In this document: positions 24,289-32,010 of the stretch, piece by piece
Position numbering within the stretch: the stretch's first letter is position 1
How the letters are laid out: the number at the start of each line of letters is the position of its first letter
NCBI GenBank assembly: GCA_030583885.1
Contig: CP129480.1
Location: 3,970,714-4,034,713, forward strand
DNA length: 64,000 bases
Source of the DNA: Anaerolineales bacterium
GTDB lineage: Bacteria; Chloroflexota; Anaerolineae; Anaerolineales; Villigracilaceae
Reading direction: 5' to 3'
Translations under genes and position numbers: made by a program
Notes under the pieces: generated by a model
The model's input: only the letters and a program-made list of their open reading frames with translations
The model's database searches: none
What the model was told of the DNA's origin: nothing

Positions 24289-25134
24289 ATGATGTCACAA
24301 AAACACAACGTTGATATTCCCCCAAGGCATCGGCCTTTTCAGCCGGCCATCCTTGCGATCAGCCTGGCGGTCATCGTCCTGTTGATCCATGTTCCCGGGA
24401 TATCCCGTTTGCTCGGACCCTTATGGGCCCTTGTCATCTATGACCTGATCGTTGCCGGCGCTGCCATCTATGCAGCCTTCCTTGCCACCCATCTGTGGCG
24501 CGCACACGAGCGAGGCGAAAAATTAAGCCTGGTCTGGGGATATATCGCAACGGGATTGATTCTATGGGCGTTGGGTGAGATCATCTGGTCTTCAGACCAG
24601 CTTTGGGGAGGAAACTCCCTGCCCTATCCCTCGATGGCGGATGTCTTCTGGATCCTGGGGTATTTCCCGCTGATTTTCGCCCTGGGCCTGCGATATTACA
24701 TGCTGGGGGTCATCCCAAATAAAGGCTGGCAGATCGCCAGTCTGGCGGTGTATTTGGGGCTTTTCGGCCTTGCAGTCTGGATGATCCTCCTGCCCATCTA
24801 TACCGACGCGGATACCACCAGGGTCTTCGAAAAGACCGTCAACCTGCTGTATCCGATCGGCGATCTGATTGTCGGCTTTCTTGCGGCGGTCCTGCTGATG
24901 GTATTGATCGACGGCACACTGTTCCGTTCCTGGGGGCTGGTCGCACTGGGCTTTTTTTGCGCAGCCGTATCAGACCTGCTTTATACATGGGCCGTCTGGC
25001 AGGGTACCTTTGAGGTAAACCCGGCGGGGGGTACGAATTTTGGCAGTGCTACGATCAACGTATTGTATGCCGCATTTTACCTGTTCGTGGCTGTCGGACT
25101 TTACAGACAGGCAAGATCAAAGAATGCGATTTGA
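24289..25134 (+). CDS. Eight-TM membrane protein, partner of the PAS protein
   Basis: 281 aa with eight hydrophobic segments (about 18-37, 43-66, 78-100, 112-136, 143-166, 174-201, 207-230, 245-270) and short loops. It resembles the membrane sensory modules fused to the front of some diguanylate cyclases and kinases but carries no output domain. GAGGTG lies 4 nt before the tandem ATGATG start. Operonic with the upstream PAS protein. A strong bidirectional terminator follows. Function unknown. Confidence 0.72.
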   Translation: MMSQKHNVDIPPRHRPFQPAILAISLAVIVLLIHVPGISRLLGPLWALVIYDLIVAGAAIYAAFLATHLWRAHERGEKLSLVWGYIATGLILWALGEIIWSSDQLWGGNSLPYPSMADVFWILGYFPLIFALGLRYYMLGVIPNKGWQIASLAVYLGLFGLAVWMILLPIYTDADTTRVFEKTVNLLYPIGDLIVGFLAAVLLMVLIDGTLFRSWGLVALGFFCAAVSDLLYTWAVWQGTFEVNPAGGTNFGSATINVLYAAFYLFVAVGLYRQARSKNAI

Positions 25135-25159
25135 CTCCTGACCATTTAAGACTTAAATC

Positions 25160-25199
25160 AAAAAAGGAGCCCGACGCTTTCGCGTCGGGCTCCTTTTTT
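25160..25199. terminator. Strong bidirectional terminator
   Basis: AAAAAAGGAGCCCGACGC, TTTC, GCGTCGGGCTCCTTTTTT: perfect 18-bp arms with T-runs on both strands, between the convergent 8-TM and csp genes. Confidence 0.95.
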
Positions 25200-25205
25200 C
25201 GTTGA

Positions 25206-25418
25206 CTAGCTCAGAACAGTTACGTTCGTGGCTTGTGGACCCTTCGGTCCCTTTTCGACGGTGAATTCGACCTTCTGGCCTTCTTGCAGGTTACGGAAAC
25301 CGTCACCCTGAATGGCGGAGAAATGGACGAACACGTCCGCGCCGCCTTCGCGCTCGATGAAGCCGAAGCCCTTGTCACCATTGAACCACTTGACTGTACC
25401 AGTTATACGATCAGACAT
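25206..25418 (-). CDS. Cold-shock protein (CspA family)
   Basis: 70-aa single OB-fold RNA chaperone. It carries RNP1 (GDKGFGFIERE) and RNP2 (DVFVHFSAI). I start at the ATG ending at 25418 with AAGGAGG 6 nt upstream; the open frame before it is leader. The gene has a clear promoter at 25564-25592 and a leader of about 139 nt with one terminator-like hairpin, similar in length to cold-regulated csp leaders elsewhere. It convergently faces the 8-TM gene. Confidence 0.96.
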   Translation of the reverse strand: MSDRITGTVKWFNGDKGFGFIEREGGADVFVHFSAIQGDGFRNLQEGQKVEFTVEKGPKGPQATNVTVLS

Positions 25419-25477
25419 TTTTGCCTCCTTTGGCAAGTGAAAAAAGTTTGTAGGTAAATCTGTTTGTTCCATCGGAG

Positions 25478-25516
25478 GGCAAAACAAAACAGCCTACAGT
25501 CAAACTGTAAGCTGTT
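25478..25516 (-). promoter_or_regulatory. Terminator-like hairpin in the csp leader
   Basis: On the minus strand AACAGCTTACAG, 5 nt, CTGTAGGCTGTT (one G-U pair) runs into TTTTGTTTTG. It sits about 40-70 nt after the predicted start and 70 nt before the ATG. Confidence 0.7.
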
Positions 25517-25563
25517 GATGTTCTTCAAACCAACGTAACGTACCGTTTTCCTATCTGGCAGTC

Positions 25564-25592
25564 ACTATAACACACCAAAGTAGGGGCGTCAA
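25564..25592 (-). promoter_or_regulatory. csp promoter
   Basis: Minus-strand TTGACG (25592-25587), 17-nt spacer, TATAGT (25569-25564). Predicted transcription start near 25557. Confidence 0.75.
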
Positions 25593-25633
25593 TCAAAAAT
25601 GGGCATCAAAATTAAGATTATAATATTCGGTCT

Positions 25634-27211
25634 ATGAACTTCTCGACCATTCGAGCCGCGGGAGACCCCGGCTCTTCTCTTGCCGGTCCCCGCGCATATT
25701 GGATGTTCCTCTCCGTCCTTGTCCTGATGGCATGGGTCACTGCGGGAGTGACCACCTCCAAGTATGGCGCGGGCGTTGCATCCGATTCGGTTAAATATCT
25801 GGCGGTGGCGCAAAGCCTGCTGGATGGAAGGGGATTCGTCAATCACCTCGGCGCGCCGCTTCTTTCCTGGCCTCCGCTGTATTCCATGACCCTGGCAGGT
25901 CTCAGCCTGTCGACAGGCTGGGATGTATTCGTCGCCGGCTGGTATTTGAACGTCTTCCTGATCGGGCTGAACCTTTTCATGAGCGGGCTGATCTTCTTCC
26001 GCATCTTTCAGAAAAAATTGTTGTATGCCAGCCTTGCCAGTCTTTTTGTGCTGACCGCACTCTCGTCCCTGCGCATCCACGCCACCATCAGTTCCGACCC
26101 ACTGTACCTGACGTTGACCCTCGGCTTTCTGCTGGCCATCCATCCATACATCAAAACAAGGTCAACCCGCGCCTTCGCATGGATGGTCGTTTTCAGCGCA
26201 CTTGCCCCCATGCAACGTTACATCGGCATGGCGCTGGCGGTCACTGCGGTGATCGTGATCTTCACCGAGAATCGGAAGTCCCACCGTATCCTCCTGCGTG
26301 ACAGTTTTGTGCTGGGATTCCTCTCCGCGCTTCCCATCGGCTGGTGGCTGATCCTGCGCAATATCATGACCTACGGGACATTATTCGGCACGGGCAGCCC
26401 AGCGACGGATGTGGTAAAAAACATCATGCTCGCACTGACCAAGATGCTGCACTGGTTTGTGCCTTATCATCCCCTGCTCATGCCGATTCTGACACGCCCG
26501 TGGATACCCTTGGGAATTCTACTATTCATCCTTTTCCTGATAAACAAAAAGGAAAATTGGCGCGCCTGGCTGCAAAAATCCATCGAGCCGTCCACGTATC
26601 CAACCCTGCTCCACGGCGCGGTATATTTCACTGCCGTTGCATTGACCATCGTCACAAAAGACCACCTCGATCTGACCTCCGACCGTTATTACACTATTAT
26701 GCTTGTGCCGGCCGCAGTGCTTTTTCTGATCACAGTTGACACTCTCATCCTGCCGCACTTGAAATTATCCACCCGACGGGCGGAAGTTGCACTGGTCGCC
26801 ATCTTTACCCTGTTGTCAATATATCCTTTGCTTGGCATGGGAAAATATTTGCAAAGATCCCTCGAGATCGGGGAGCCCAGCAACTACAACTACTATAATT
26901 CCAGTGAATTCCGTGATACACCCGTCGTTGCTGAAATGATCAAACTGGCAAAGGATCACCCGCACGCGTTGATCTACAGCAATTATGTGGATGCCGCCTG
27001 GTTTTATACCCGCAACCCGGTCTCCCTCCTGCCATTCATCAACAATACGGATAAAGGCTGGCCCCACGATAAACCCGGGTATATCATCTGGTTCGAACCC
27101 AATGAATTCAAGCATTACCTTTCCCCGCAGGAGCTCGGACAATTCGCGCATTTGGAATTGATCCACCAGAGTGAAAGCGGAAGCATCTATTATGTCCGCT
27201 CGCGCGAATGA
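25634..27211 (+). CDS. GT-C-like membrane glycosyltransferase (ArnT/PMT type)
   Basis: 525-aa polytopic protein with about 11 hydrophobic segments in residues 20-400 and a soluble C-terminal domain of about 110 residues. The first loop contains SDSVKYLAVAQSLL, in the position of the acidic motif of lipid-phosphate-sugar-dependent GT-C enzymes. It probably transfers a sugar from a polyprenyl carrier on the outer face of the membrane. The family call rests on architecture, so a different polytopic enzyme is possible. A sugar-nucleotide epimerase lies 27 bp downstream. Confidence 0.65.
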   Translation: MNFSTIRAAGDPGSSLAGPRAYWMFLSVLVLMAWVTAGVTTSKYGAGVASDSVKYLAVAQSLLDGRGFVNHLGAPLLSWPPLYSMTLAGLSLSTGWDVFVAGWYLNVFLIGLNLFMSGLIFFRIFQKKLLYASLASLFVLTALSSLRIHATISSDPLYLTLTLGFLLAIHPYIKTRSTRAFAWMVVFSALAPMQRYIGMALAVTAVIVIFTENRKSHRILLRDSFVLGFLSALPIGWWLILRNIMTYGTLFGTGSPATDVVKNIMLALTKMLHWFVPYHPLLMPILTRPWIPLGILLFILFLINKKENWRAWLQKSIEPSTYPTLLHGAVYFTAVALTIVTKDHLDLTSDRYYTIMLVPAAVLFLITVDTLILPHLKLSTRRAEVALVAIFTLLSIYPLLGMGKYLQRSLEIGEPSNYNYYNSSEFRDTPVVAEMIKLAKDHPHALIYSNYVDAAWFYTRNPVSLLPFINNTDKGWPHDKPGYIIWFEPNEFKHYLSPQELGQFAHLELIHQSESGSIYYVRSRE

Positions 27212-27238
27212 CCTCCTTTCAGGCAGTATAATCACACC

Positions 27239-28162
27239 ATGAACTTTCTGATCACCGGAGCCGCGGGATTCCTCGGCTCTTCTCTTGCCAACCACCTCGC
27301 CCGCGAGGGACATCAAGTCCGCGGACTGGACGACCTCTCCACCGGCGACCCCAAGGTGCTCGCGCCGGATGTCCACTTTACGCGCGGGGATGTCAGCGAC
27401 CGCCCCAAACTGTGGACTCTGCTCCAGGATGTGGATGTGGTCTATCACCTTGCGGCCCGCGTTTCGGTGCAGGAATCCATTTTGTATCCGCGGGACTATA
27501 ACGATGTCAACGTCGGCGGGACGGTTGCCCTGATGGAAGCCATGCGTGACGTGGGAGTCAAACGCGTCGTTCTGGCCTCGTCCGGAGCTGTATACGGCGA
27601 CCTGGGCGACTCTACACTGATAGAATCTGCCACACCAAATCCGCGCTCCCCCTATGCCGTCTCCAAACTTTCGGCGGAGTATTACGTCCGTACGATCGGC
27701 AATTTGTGGAATATTGAAACCGTCAGCCTGCGCATCTTCAACGCCTATGGACCCGGTCAACACCTGCCGCCATCCCATCCGCCCGTAGTCCCGCATTACC
27801 TTCGCCAGTCCCTGCGCGGCGGGACACTGGTCGCTCACGGAGATGGAGCCCAGACCCGCGATTACGTCTATGTGGATGACGTGGTCAGCGCAATGGTGGC
27901 GGCGTCCACGGCACCCAACGTGAACGGTTTGGTCATCAATGTCGGCTCGGGAGTGGAGACATCCATCAAGGATTTAATCCGTATCGTGTTGGAAGTGACG
28001 GGCAGTAAAGCCAACGTGGTCTACAATTCCCAGACCTCCGGCGGTGTCTCCCACATGAGGGCGGATCCGAATCTTGCAAAGGAAAAACTGCGGTTTACGC
28101 CTTCAATTAAGCTCGAAGAAGGATTGAGATTGACCCTTCAGCGGGATCCCAGATTCAAATGA
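27239..28162 (+). CDS. NAD-dependent sugar-nucleotide epimerase/dehydratase (extended SDR, GalE-like)
   Basis: Rossmann motif TGAAGFLGS near residue 7, a D at about 30 for NAD preference, active-site S/T near ASSGAVYG, and the YxxxK pair in SPYAVSKLSAE. The substrate-binding half has NAYGPGQ and DGAQTRDYVYVDDV. 307 aa, normal for UDP-glucose 4-epimerase or UDP-glucuronate decarboxylase-like enzymes; which sugar is used cannot be told. It likely supplies a nucleotide sugar for surface glycans, in line with the GT-C protein upstream. Confidence 0.88.
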   Translation: MNFLITGAAGFLGSSLANHLAREGHQVRGLDDLSTGDPKVLAPDVHFTRGDVSDRPKLWTLLQDVDVVYHLAARVSVQESILYPRDYNDVNVGGTVALMEAMRDVGVKRVVLASSGAVYGDLGDSTLIESATPNPRSPYAVSKLSAEYYVRTIGNLWNIETVSLRIFNAYGPGQHLPPSHPPVVPHYLRQSLRGGTLVAHGDGAQTRDYVYVDDVVSAMVAASTAPNVNGLVINVGSGVETSIKDLIRIVLEVTGSKANVVYNSQTSGGVSHMRADPNLAKEKLRFTPSIKLEEGLRLTLQRDPRFK

Positions 28163-28174
28163 AAACATTTGAAA

Positions 28175-28223
28175 GTTGGAAGGTTTTCAAGTTCACAAAT
28201 TGAATGTTCCAACCTTTCCACTT
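28175..28223. repeat. Degenerate GTTGGAAGG-type inverted repeat
   Basis: GTTGGAAGGTT (28175-28185) faces CCAACCTTTCC (28209-28219) in the gap before the Aag gene. Similar text lies at 32916-32960 and 37586-37652. Confidence 0.55.
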
Positions 28224-28233
28224 GCCAACGATA

Positions 28234-28827
28234 ATGACTTTACCCCGCTCCTTCTACAACCGCCCCACGTTGACCGTCGCCCGCGAACTGATCGGTGCGC
28301 GGCTGGTGCGGATTTTGGATAACGTAAAATTGACGGGATTAATCACCGAAACCGAGGCCTACATCGGCGAAGAAGACCTCGCCTGCCATGCAAAAGCGGG
28401 CTTGACCAGGCGCACCGCCCCCATGTATGGCCTGCCCGGGCACGCCTACATCTATTTCACGTACGGGCATCATTGGATGCTGAACGCGGTCACGGAGCGT
28501 GAGGGTTTCCCTGCAGCAGTGCTGATCCGTGCGATACAACCGGTGGAAGGAATTGACGTAATGGCGGAACGCCGTCAGGGGCGGGATACGTTCGGACCGG
28601 GCAAACTGACACAGGCCATGGGGATCACTAAAAACGAGAATAATGTCGATCTGACAGAACCAACCTCCCTGTTAAGAATCGAGACGGGAATTTTCACGCC
28701 GGATTCAAGCGTGACGATTGACACACGCGTGGGTTTAAACAATACGCCAGAGCCGTGGCTGTCCAAGCCGTGGCGTTTTTTGGTCAAAGACCATGTCATT
28801 GCTTCACCGCTTCGTGGCTCGCAATGA
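28234..28827 (+). CDS. 3-methyladenine DNA glycosylase (Aag/MPG family)
   Basis: Base-excision repair enzyme that flips out and removes alkylated purines. Motifs: SFYNRPTLTVARELIGARLV at the start, ITETEAYIGEEDLACHA with the catalytic glutamate, YVYFTYGHH-like YIYFTYGHHWMLN and FGPGKLTQAMGI. The 197-aa length is typical. I use the ATG at 28234, at the family's usual N-terminus. The last codons are formed by a copy of a dispersed repeat (28794-28830). Confidence 0.93.
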   Translation: MTLPRSFYNRPTLTVARELIGARLVRILDNVKLTGLITETEAYIGEEDLACHAKAGLTRRTAPMYGLPGHAYIYFTYGHHWMLNAVTEREGFPAAVLIRAIQPVEGIDVMAERRQGRDTFGPGKLTQAMGITKNENNVDLTEPTSLLRIETGIFTPDSSVTIDTRVGLNNTPEPWLSKPWRFLVKDHVIASPLRGSQ

Positions 28828-28830
28828 CGA
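28794..28830 (-). repeat. Dispersed repeat TCATTGCGAG...GCAATCTC, copy 2
   Basis: Minus strand: TCGTCATTGCGAGCCACGAA followed by GCGGTGAAGCAATGAC. It overlaps the 3' end and stop of the Aag gene. Confidence 0.75.
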
Positions 28831-28849
28831 AATACAACTTGGAGGAACG

Positions 28850-29647
28850 ATGGGTTTACTTGATGGCAAGAATGCTTTAATTTTTGGTCTGGCAAACGAA
28901 CGTTCGATCGCGTGGGGAATCACGCAGGCGTTTAAACGCGAAGGTGCAAATCTGGGAATCAGTTACGCGGGCGAGATGCTTGAAAAGCGTGTGAAGCCGC
29001 TCGCCGCGCAGGTGGACTGCAAATGGGTCGAAGAATGTGACGTGACCAGGGATGACCAGATAGCGTCGGTGGCGGAAAAAGCCGCCAAACATTTTGGGAA
29101 GATCGATGTTTTGGTGCATTCGATCGCCTTCGCAGGACGCGACGAATTGAGCAAACCCTATCACGAAACCAGCCGCGAGGGATTCAAGACCGCGATGGAT
29201 ATCAGCGTGTTTTCCTTTATCGCTTTGACGAATGCGTTTTTGCCGATCCTGAACCCCAATGCTTCGGTGATGTGCCTGACCTATTACGGCTCGGTGAAGG
29301 TCGCGCCGCATTACAACGTGATGGGTGTGGCAAAAGCCGCGTTGGAATCATCCACAAGATATCTGGCGTATGACCTGGGGCCACGGAAGATTCGCGTAAA
29401 CGCCATCTCGGCAGGACCGATCCGCACGCTGGCCGCGGCCGGCGTGGGCGGCTTTCGTGACATGTACAAGCACTTTGCAGACATGTCCCCCATGCGCGAG
29501 AACGTGACGATTGAGGATGTGGGCAACTCGGCCGTATTCCTTGCCTCCGACCTTTCCAGGCGCATCACAGGCGAAGTACTGTATGTGGACTCGGGCTTCA
29601 ATACCGTCGGTGTGCAGATGAGCGGGAAGGAAGAAAAATCCGGGTAA
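28850..29647 (+). CDS. fabI: Enoyl-[ACP] reductase FabI
   Basis: Last step of the fatty-acid elongation cycle, NADH-dependent. Divergent SDR with the FabI nucleotide motif GLANERSIAWGI near residue 13 and catalytic Tyr/Lys spaced as Y-x6-K (YNVMGVAK). Also RVNAISAGPIRTLAA, and the C-terminal LSRRITGEVLYVDSG. 265 aa, standard. GGAGGA lies 4 nt before the ATG at 28850, clearly marking the start. No other fab genes are adjacent. Confidence 0.95.
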   Translation: MGLLDGKNALIFGLANERSIAWGITQAFKREGANLGISYAGEMLEKRVKPLAAQVDCKWVEECDVTRDDQIASVAEKAAKHFGKIDVLVHSIAFAGRDELSKPYHETSREGFKTAMDISVFSFIALTNAFLPILNPNASVMCLTYYGSVKVAPHYNVMGVAKAALESSTRYLAYDLGPRKIRVNAISAGPIRTLAAAGVGGFRDMYKHFADMSPMRENVTIEDVGNSAVFLASDLSRRITGEVLYVDSGFNTVGVQMSGKEEKSG

Positions 29648-29727
29648 ATTGGAACGAAAAGTGAGAAATGAAGGGCGTTGGTTTACAAAATCAGCGTCCT
29701 TTTCTTTTAAGGTAAAATTGACCCAAC

Positions 29728-30249
29728 ATGTTCAAACGCAGCGCAACTCCCACGGATTCCCCGCAGCCCGTCCAGGCCGTGGAACGCATCACCTCGGTGC
29801 TTGGCTCAGGTGTCATCTGGCACGGCAGTATTAACGGCTCGGGCGGTGTCCGCATCGAAGGTGCGTTCGAGGGTGAGATCGCCCTGCGCGGGATGTTGGT
29901 CGTCGGCGAGACCGGGCGCGTCACCTGCCAGAACGTGCGCGCCAATGCCGTCATCGTCGCCGGCGCGGTGCGCGGCAACATCACCACCCAAAAACTGGAA
30001 ATCCGCGCTTCCGGGCGCGTATGGGGTGACGTGGTCACCACCGCCTTTGTGACCGAGGAAGGCGCCTTCCTGCGCGGACAGATCCGTATGGAGGAAACGG
30101 TCGAGCTGGACCTCGAGCCGGCTCCTGAATCCACGCCTTCGGAAGCCGCCCAGGCAGAGTCCATTGCGCAGGTGCCGATCCAGGTGCCTGAGCCTGCCCC
30201 AACAGTCAAGAAGACGAAGGTTGTGCGGAAGAAGAAAGCCGAATCCTGA
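29728..30249 (+). CDS. Bactofilin (polymer-forming cytoskeletal protein)
   Basis: 173 aa with a central right-handed beta-helix of short hydrophobic/glycine repeats (residues about 25-125: GVIWHGSINGSGGVRIEGAF and following turns). A disordered N-terminus and a Pro/Glu/Lys-rich C-tail ending in KKTKVVRKKKAES flank it. Bactofilins self-assemble into membrane-associated filaments that place wall enzymes or shape the cell. No peptidase partner (LmdC-type) is adjacent. Confidence 0.93.
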   Translation: MFKRSATPTDSPQPVQAVERITSVLGSGVIWHGSINGSGGVRIEGAFEGEIALRGMLVVGETGRVTCQNVRANAVIVAGAVRGNITTQKLEIRASGRVWGDVVTTAFVTEEGAFLRGQIRMEETVELDLEPAPESTPSEAAQAESIAQVPIQVPEPAPTVKKTKVVRKKKAES

Positions 30250-30257
30250 ATGCCCTT

Positions 30258-30288
30258 CGTAGGGACACAGCGCCGCTGTGTCCCTACG
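30258..30288. repeat. Perfect palindrome CGTAGGGACACAGC / GCTGTGTCCCTACG
   Basis: 14-bp arms with a 3-nt loop in the 51-bp gap between the bactofilin and ProRS-like genes. The GTAGGG...CCCTAC form is that of small dispersed palindromes. It could also act as a transcript end. Confidence 0.75.
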
Positions 30289-30300
30289 ATATTATTTCCC

Positions 30301-31500
30301 ATGAAATATACAGACCTGAAAATTCAAACCCAGCGTGAATTCCCCAACAATGCGCGGACTGCAGGCTTCGGCTGGCTTGTCCGCGCGGGATATTTGACCC
30401 GCGAAAACGAACTCCTGCCGCTTGGCGAACAGGCCCTTGCAAAAGTGCGGGAACTTTCCATCGACCCGGCCTTCCTCTTTCACCTTTCCCTGCCGGTCAT
30501 GTACAATGAAACCGACATCTACTTTCCGCTCTCCAGCGGGAACATGCAAATCGCTCATTGCGATTCCTGCAAATACACCGAACGACTCGAACTTGCCCAA
30601 TTCAAAAAGACTCCCTTTTCAAAGGAAGGTGAACTTCCACTCGAAAAGGTGCTGACTCCCGATTGTCATACCATCGAAGCGCTTGCGAATTTTCTGGATA
30701 TCCCAAAAGAGAAAACCGCCAAGGCATTGATGTATACCCGCGCGGCTGACAACAAATTCGTCTTCGTTGTGGTGCGCGGAGATATGACCCTGAGCGAGGC
30801 GAAGCTGCGCAAGGCCGTCGGGGATGTAAAACTTGCGGATGAAGTATCAATTCGAAGGTCGGGCGCGGAGGCGGGCTTCGCATCCCCAATCGGGTTGAAA
30901 GATATACTGATCGTTGTGGATACTCTCATCCCGCACTCGCCCAACCTCGTCGCAGGTGCAAACGAGGCGGAATACCACCTCAAAAACACAAACCACGGAC
31001 GCGATTACACAGCCGGGATCGTTGCGGATCTGGTGCAGGCGCAGGAAGGCGACAAGTGCGTGAAATGCGGCAAACCACTTTCCATCCTGCCTGCCATCAA
31101 CCTGGCTGGCGGCGGGGGGGTGGATTTCGAAAACATTCTGCTTGCCCTCGCGGAGACGCATCACGATGACAAGGGCTTGAGCCTGCCCCTTTCCGCTTCG
31201 CCCTTCGACGTGTACCTGATGCACCTGACGGGCAAGACGGTCAACACGTTGGAAAAAGCGGAGGAGATCTATATTGCCCTGCAGAATGCGGGAATTTCCG
31301 CCCTGTTCGATGAACGCGACGAACGCGCAGGGGTCAAATTCAACGACGCGGATTTGATCGGCTGTCCGCTGCGGATCACGGTTGGGGAAAAGGGGCTAAA
31401 GGACGGACTGATAGAATTGAAACTCCGCACAGCGGCGGGCGGAAGCGCCCTGCCGTTGGAGAAAATCCTGAACCTGAAATCCATATCGGAACTCCTGTAA
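30301..31500 (+). CDS. ProRS-like protein: editing (YbaK/INS) plus anticodon-binding domain, no synthetase motifs
   Basis: 399 aa, against about 570 for bacterial prolyl-tRNA synthetase. Residues 1-100 align with ProRS edges but class II motif 2 is absent. The INS/YbaK editing domain (about 110-245) is complete, including the lysine in KTAKAL (K141) and the histidine in GANEAEYH (about H227), matching residues known to matter in E. coli ProRS (K279, H369). Motif 3 (GCYGIGVSR in ProRS) is replaced by GGGGVDFEN. The anticodon-binding domain (300-399) is intact. Cys pairs: 87/90 and 253/256. Probably a trans-editing deacylase rather than a synthetase; this is inference. Confidence 0.82.
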   Translation: MKYTDLKIQTQREFPNNARTAGFGWLVRAGYLTRENELLPLGEQALAKVRELSIDPAFLFHLSLPVMYNETDIYFPLSSGNMQIAHCDSCKYTERLELAQFKKTPFSKEGELPLEKVLTPDCHTIEALANFLDIPKEKTAKALMYTRAADNKFVFVVVRGDMTLSEAKLRKAVGDVKLADEVSIRRSGAEAGFASPIGLKDILIVVDTLIPHSPNLVAGANEAEYHLKNTNHGRDYTAGIVADLVQAQEGDKCVKCGKPLSILPAINLAGGGGVDFENILLALAETHHDDKGLSLPLSASPFDVYLMHLTGKTVNTLEKAEEIYIALQNAGISALFDERDERAGVKFNDADLIGCPLRITVGEKGLKDGLIELKLRTAAGGSALPLEKILNLKSISELL

Positions 31501-31539
31501 GGATCTTCCTTAGCAACCGTCTCAATCGTTATTAACGAA

Positions 31540-32010
31540 ATGAGCAAAGATACAACGCCAACGCTGTTTCAGATCATCTCCACCGACTACCTTGGACAGA
31601 ACTTCTTTGTGATGATCTTTGCGGGATGGGTATTCTATTTTATTGACACTGCATTTGAAGGAAAGGCCACTTCTTTTCTTTTGGTCCTCGCCCTGGTCCT
31701 CACACCGATCGGGCTGCTGGCGTTCCACTGGCGATGCCACCTGATCGTCTCCACCATCGTCAATGGGATGGAGACCACAGGCCATATCACCGAGATCGAA
31801 ATCATCGCCTCAGGCAAACAGCGGGAAGACCGCATCCTTCATTACGAGTACAATGTCAACGGCCAAACCTGCCAATACAGGAACCGTGTCAAGAAAAACA
31901 CCTACGCCCGCAGCTTGAAGGCAGGCCAGCCGGTGACACTGCCGGCACATGAAAAAAAACGCACATCGCATTCATCAAGGATGTGTATTTGGAAACCCTC
32001 TACCCCATGA
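31540..32010 (+). CDS. DUF3592-like membrane protein, possibly frameshifted at its end
   Basis: 156 aa: two membrane segments (about 22-62) followed by a soluble beta domain (GHITEIEIIASGKQREDRIL, YEYNVNGQTCQYRNRV) of the DUF3592 pattern. The last 19 residues look unlike the family, whereas the other frame just after the A8 run at 31952-31959 reads KKTHIAFIKDVYLETLYP, a natural continuation. So the gene may be shifted at the A8 run, or slip there. As it stands it ends in an ATGA overlap with the next gene. Confidence 0.7.
   Translation: MSKDTTPTLFQIISTDYLGQNFFVMIFAGWVFYFIDTAFEGKATSFLLVLALVLTPIGLLAFHWRCHLIVSTIVNGMETTGHITEIEIIASGKQREDRILHYEYNVNGQTCQYRNRVKKNTYARSLKAGQPVTLPAHEKKRTSHSSRMCIWKPSTP
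31952..31959 (+). other. A8 homopolymer at probable frame change
   Basis: Eight consecutive A after G31951. Removing one A would join the DUF3592-like frame to that of the PH-domain membrane protein. Confidence 0.7.

Noticed and set aside
26816..27838. A 340-codon minus-strand frame over the epimerase gene
   Set aside because: The plus-strand protein has clear SDR motifs; the minus frame shows no family pattern and crosses two genes.
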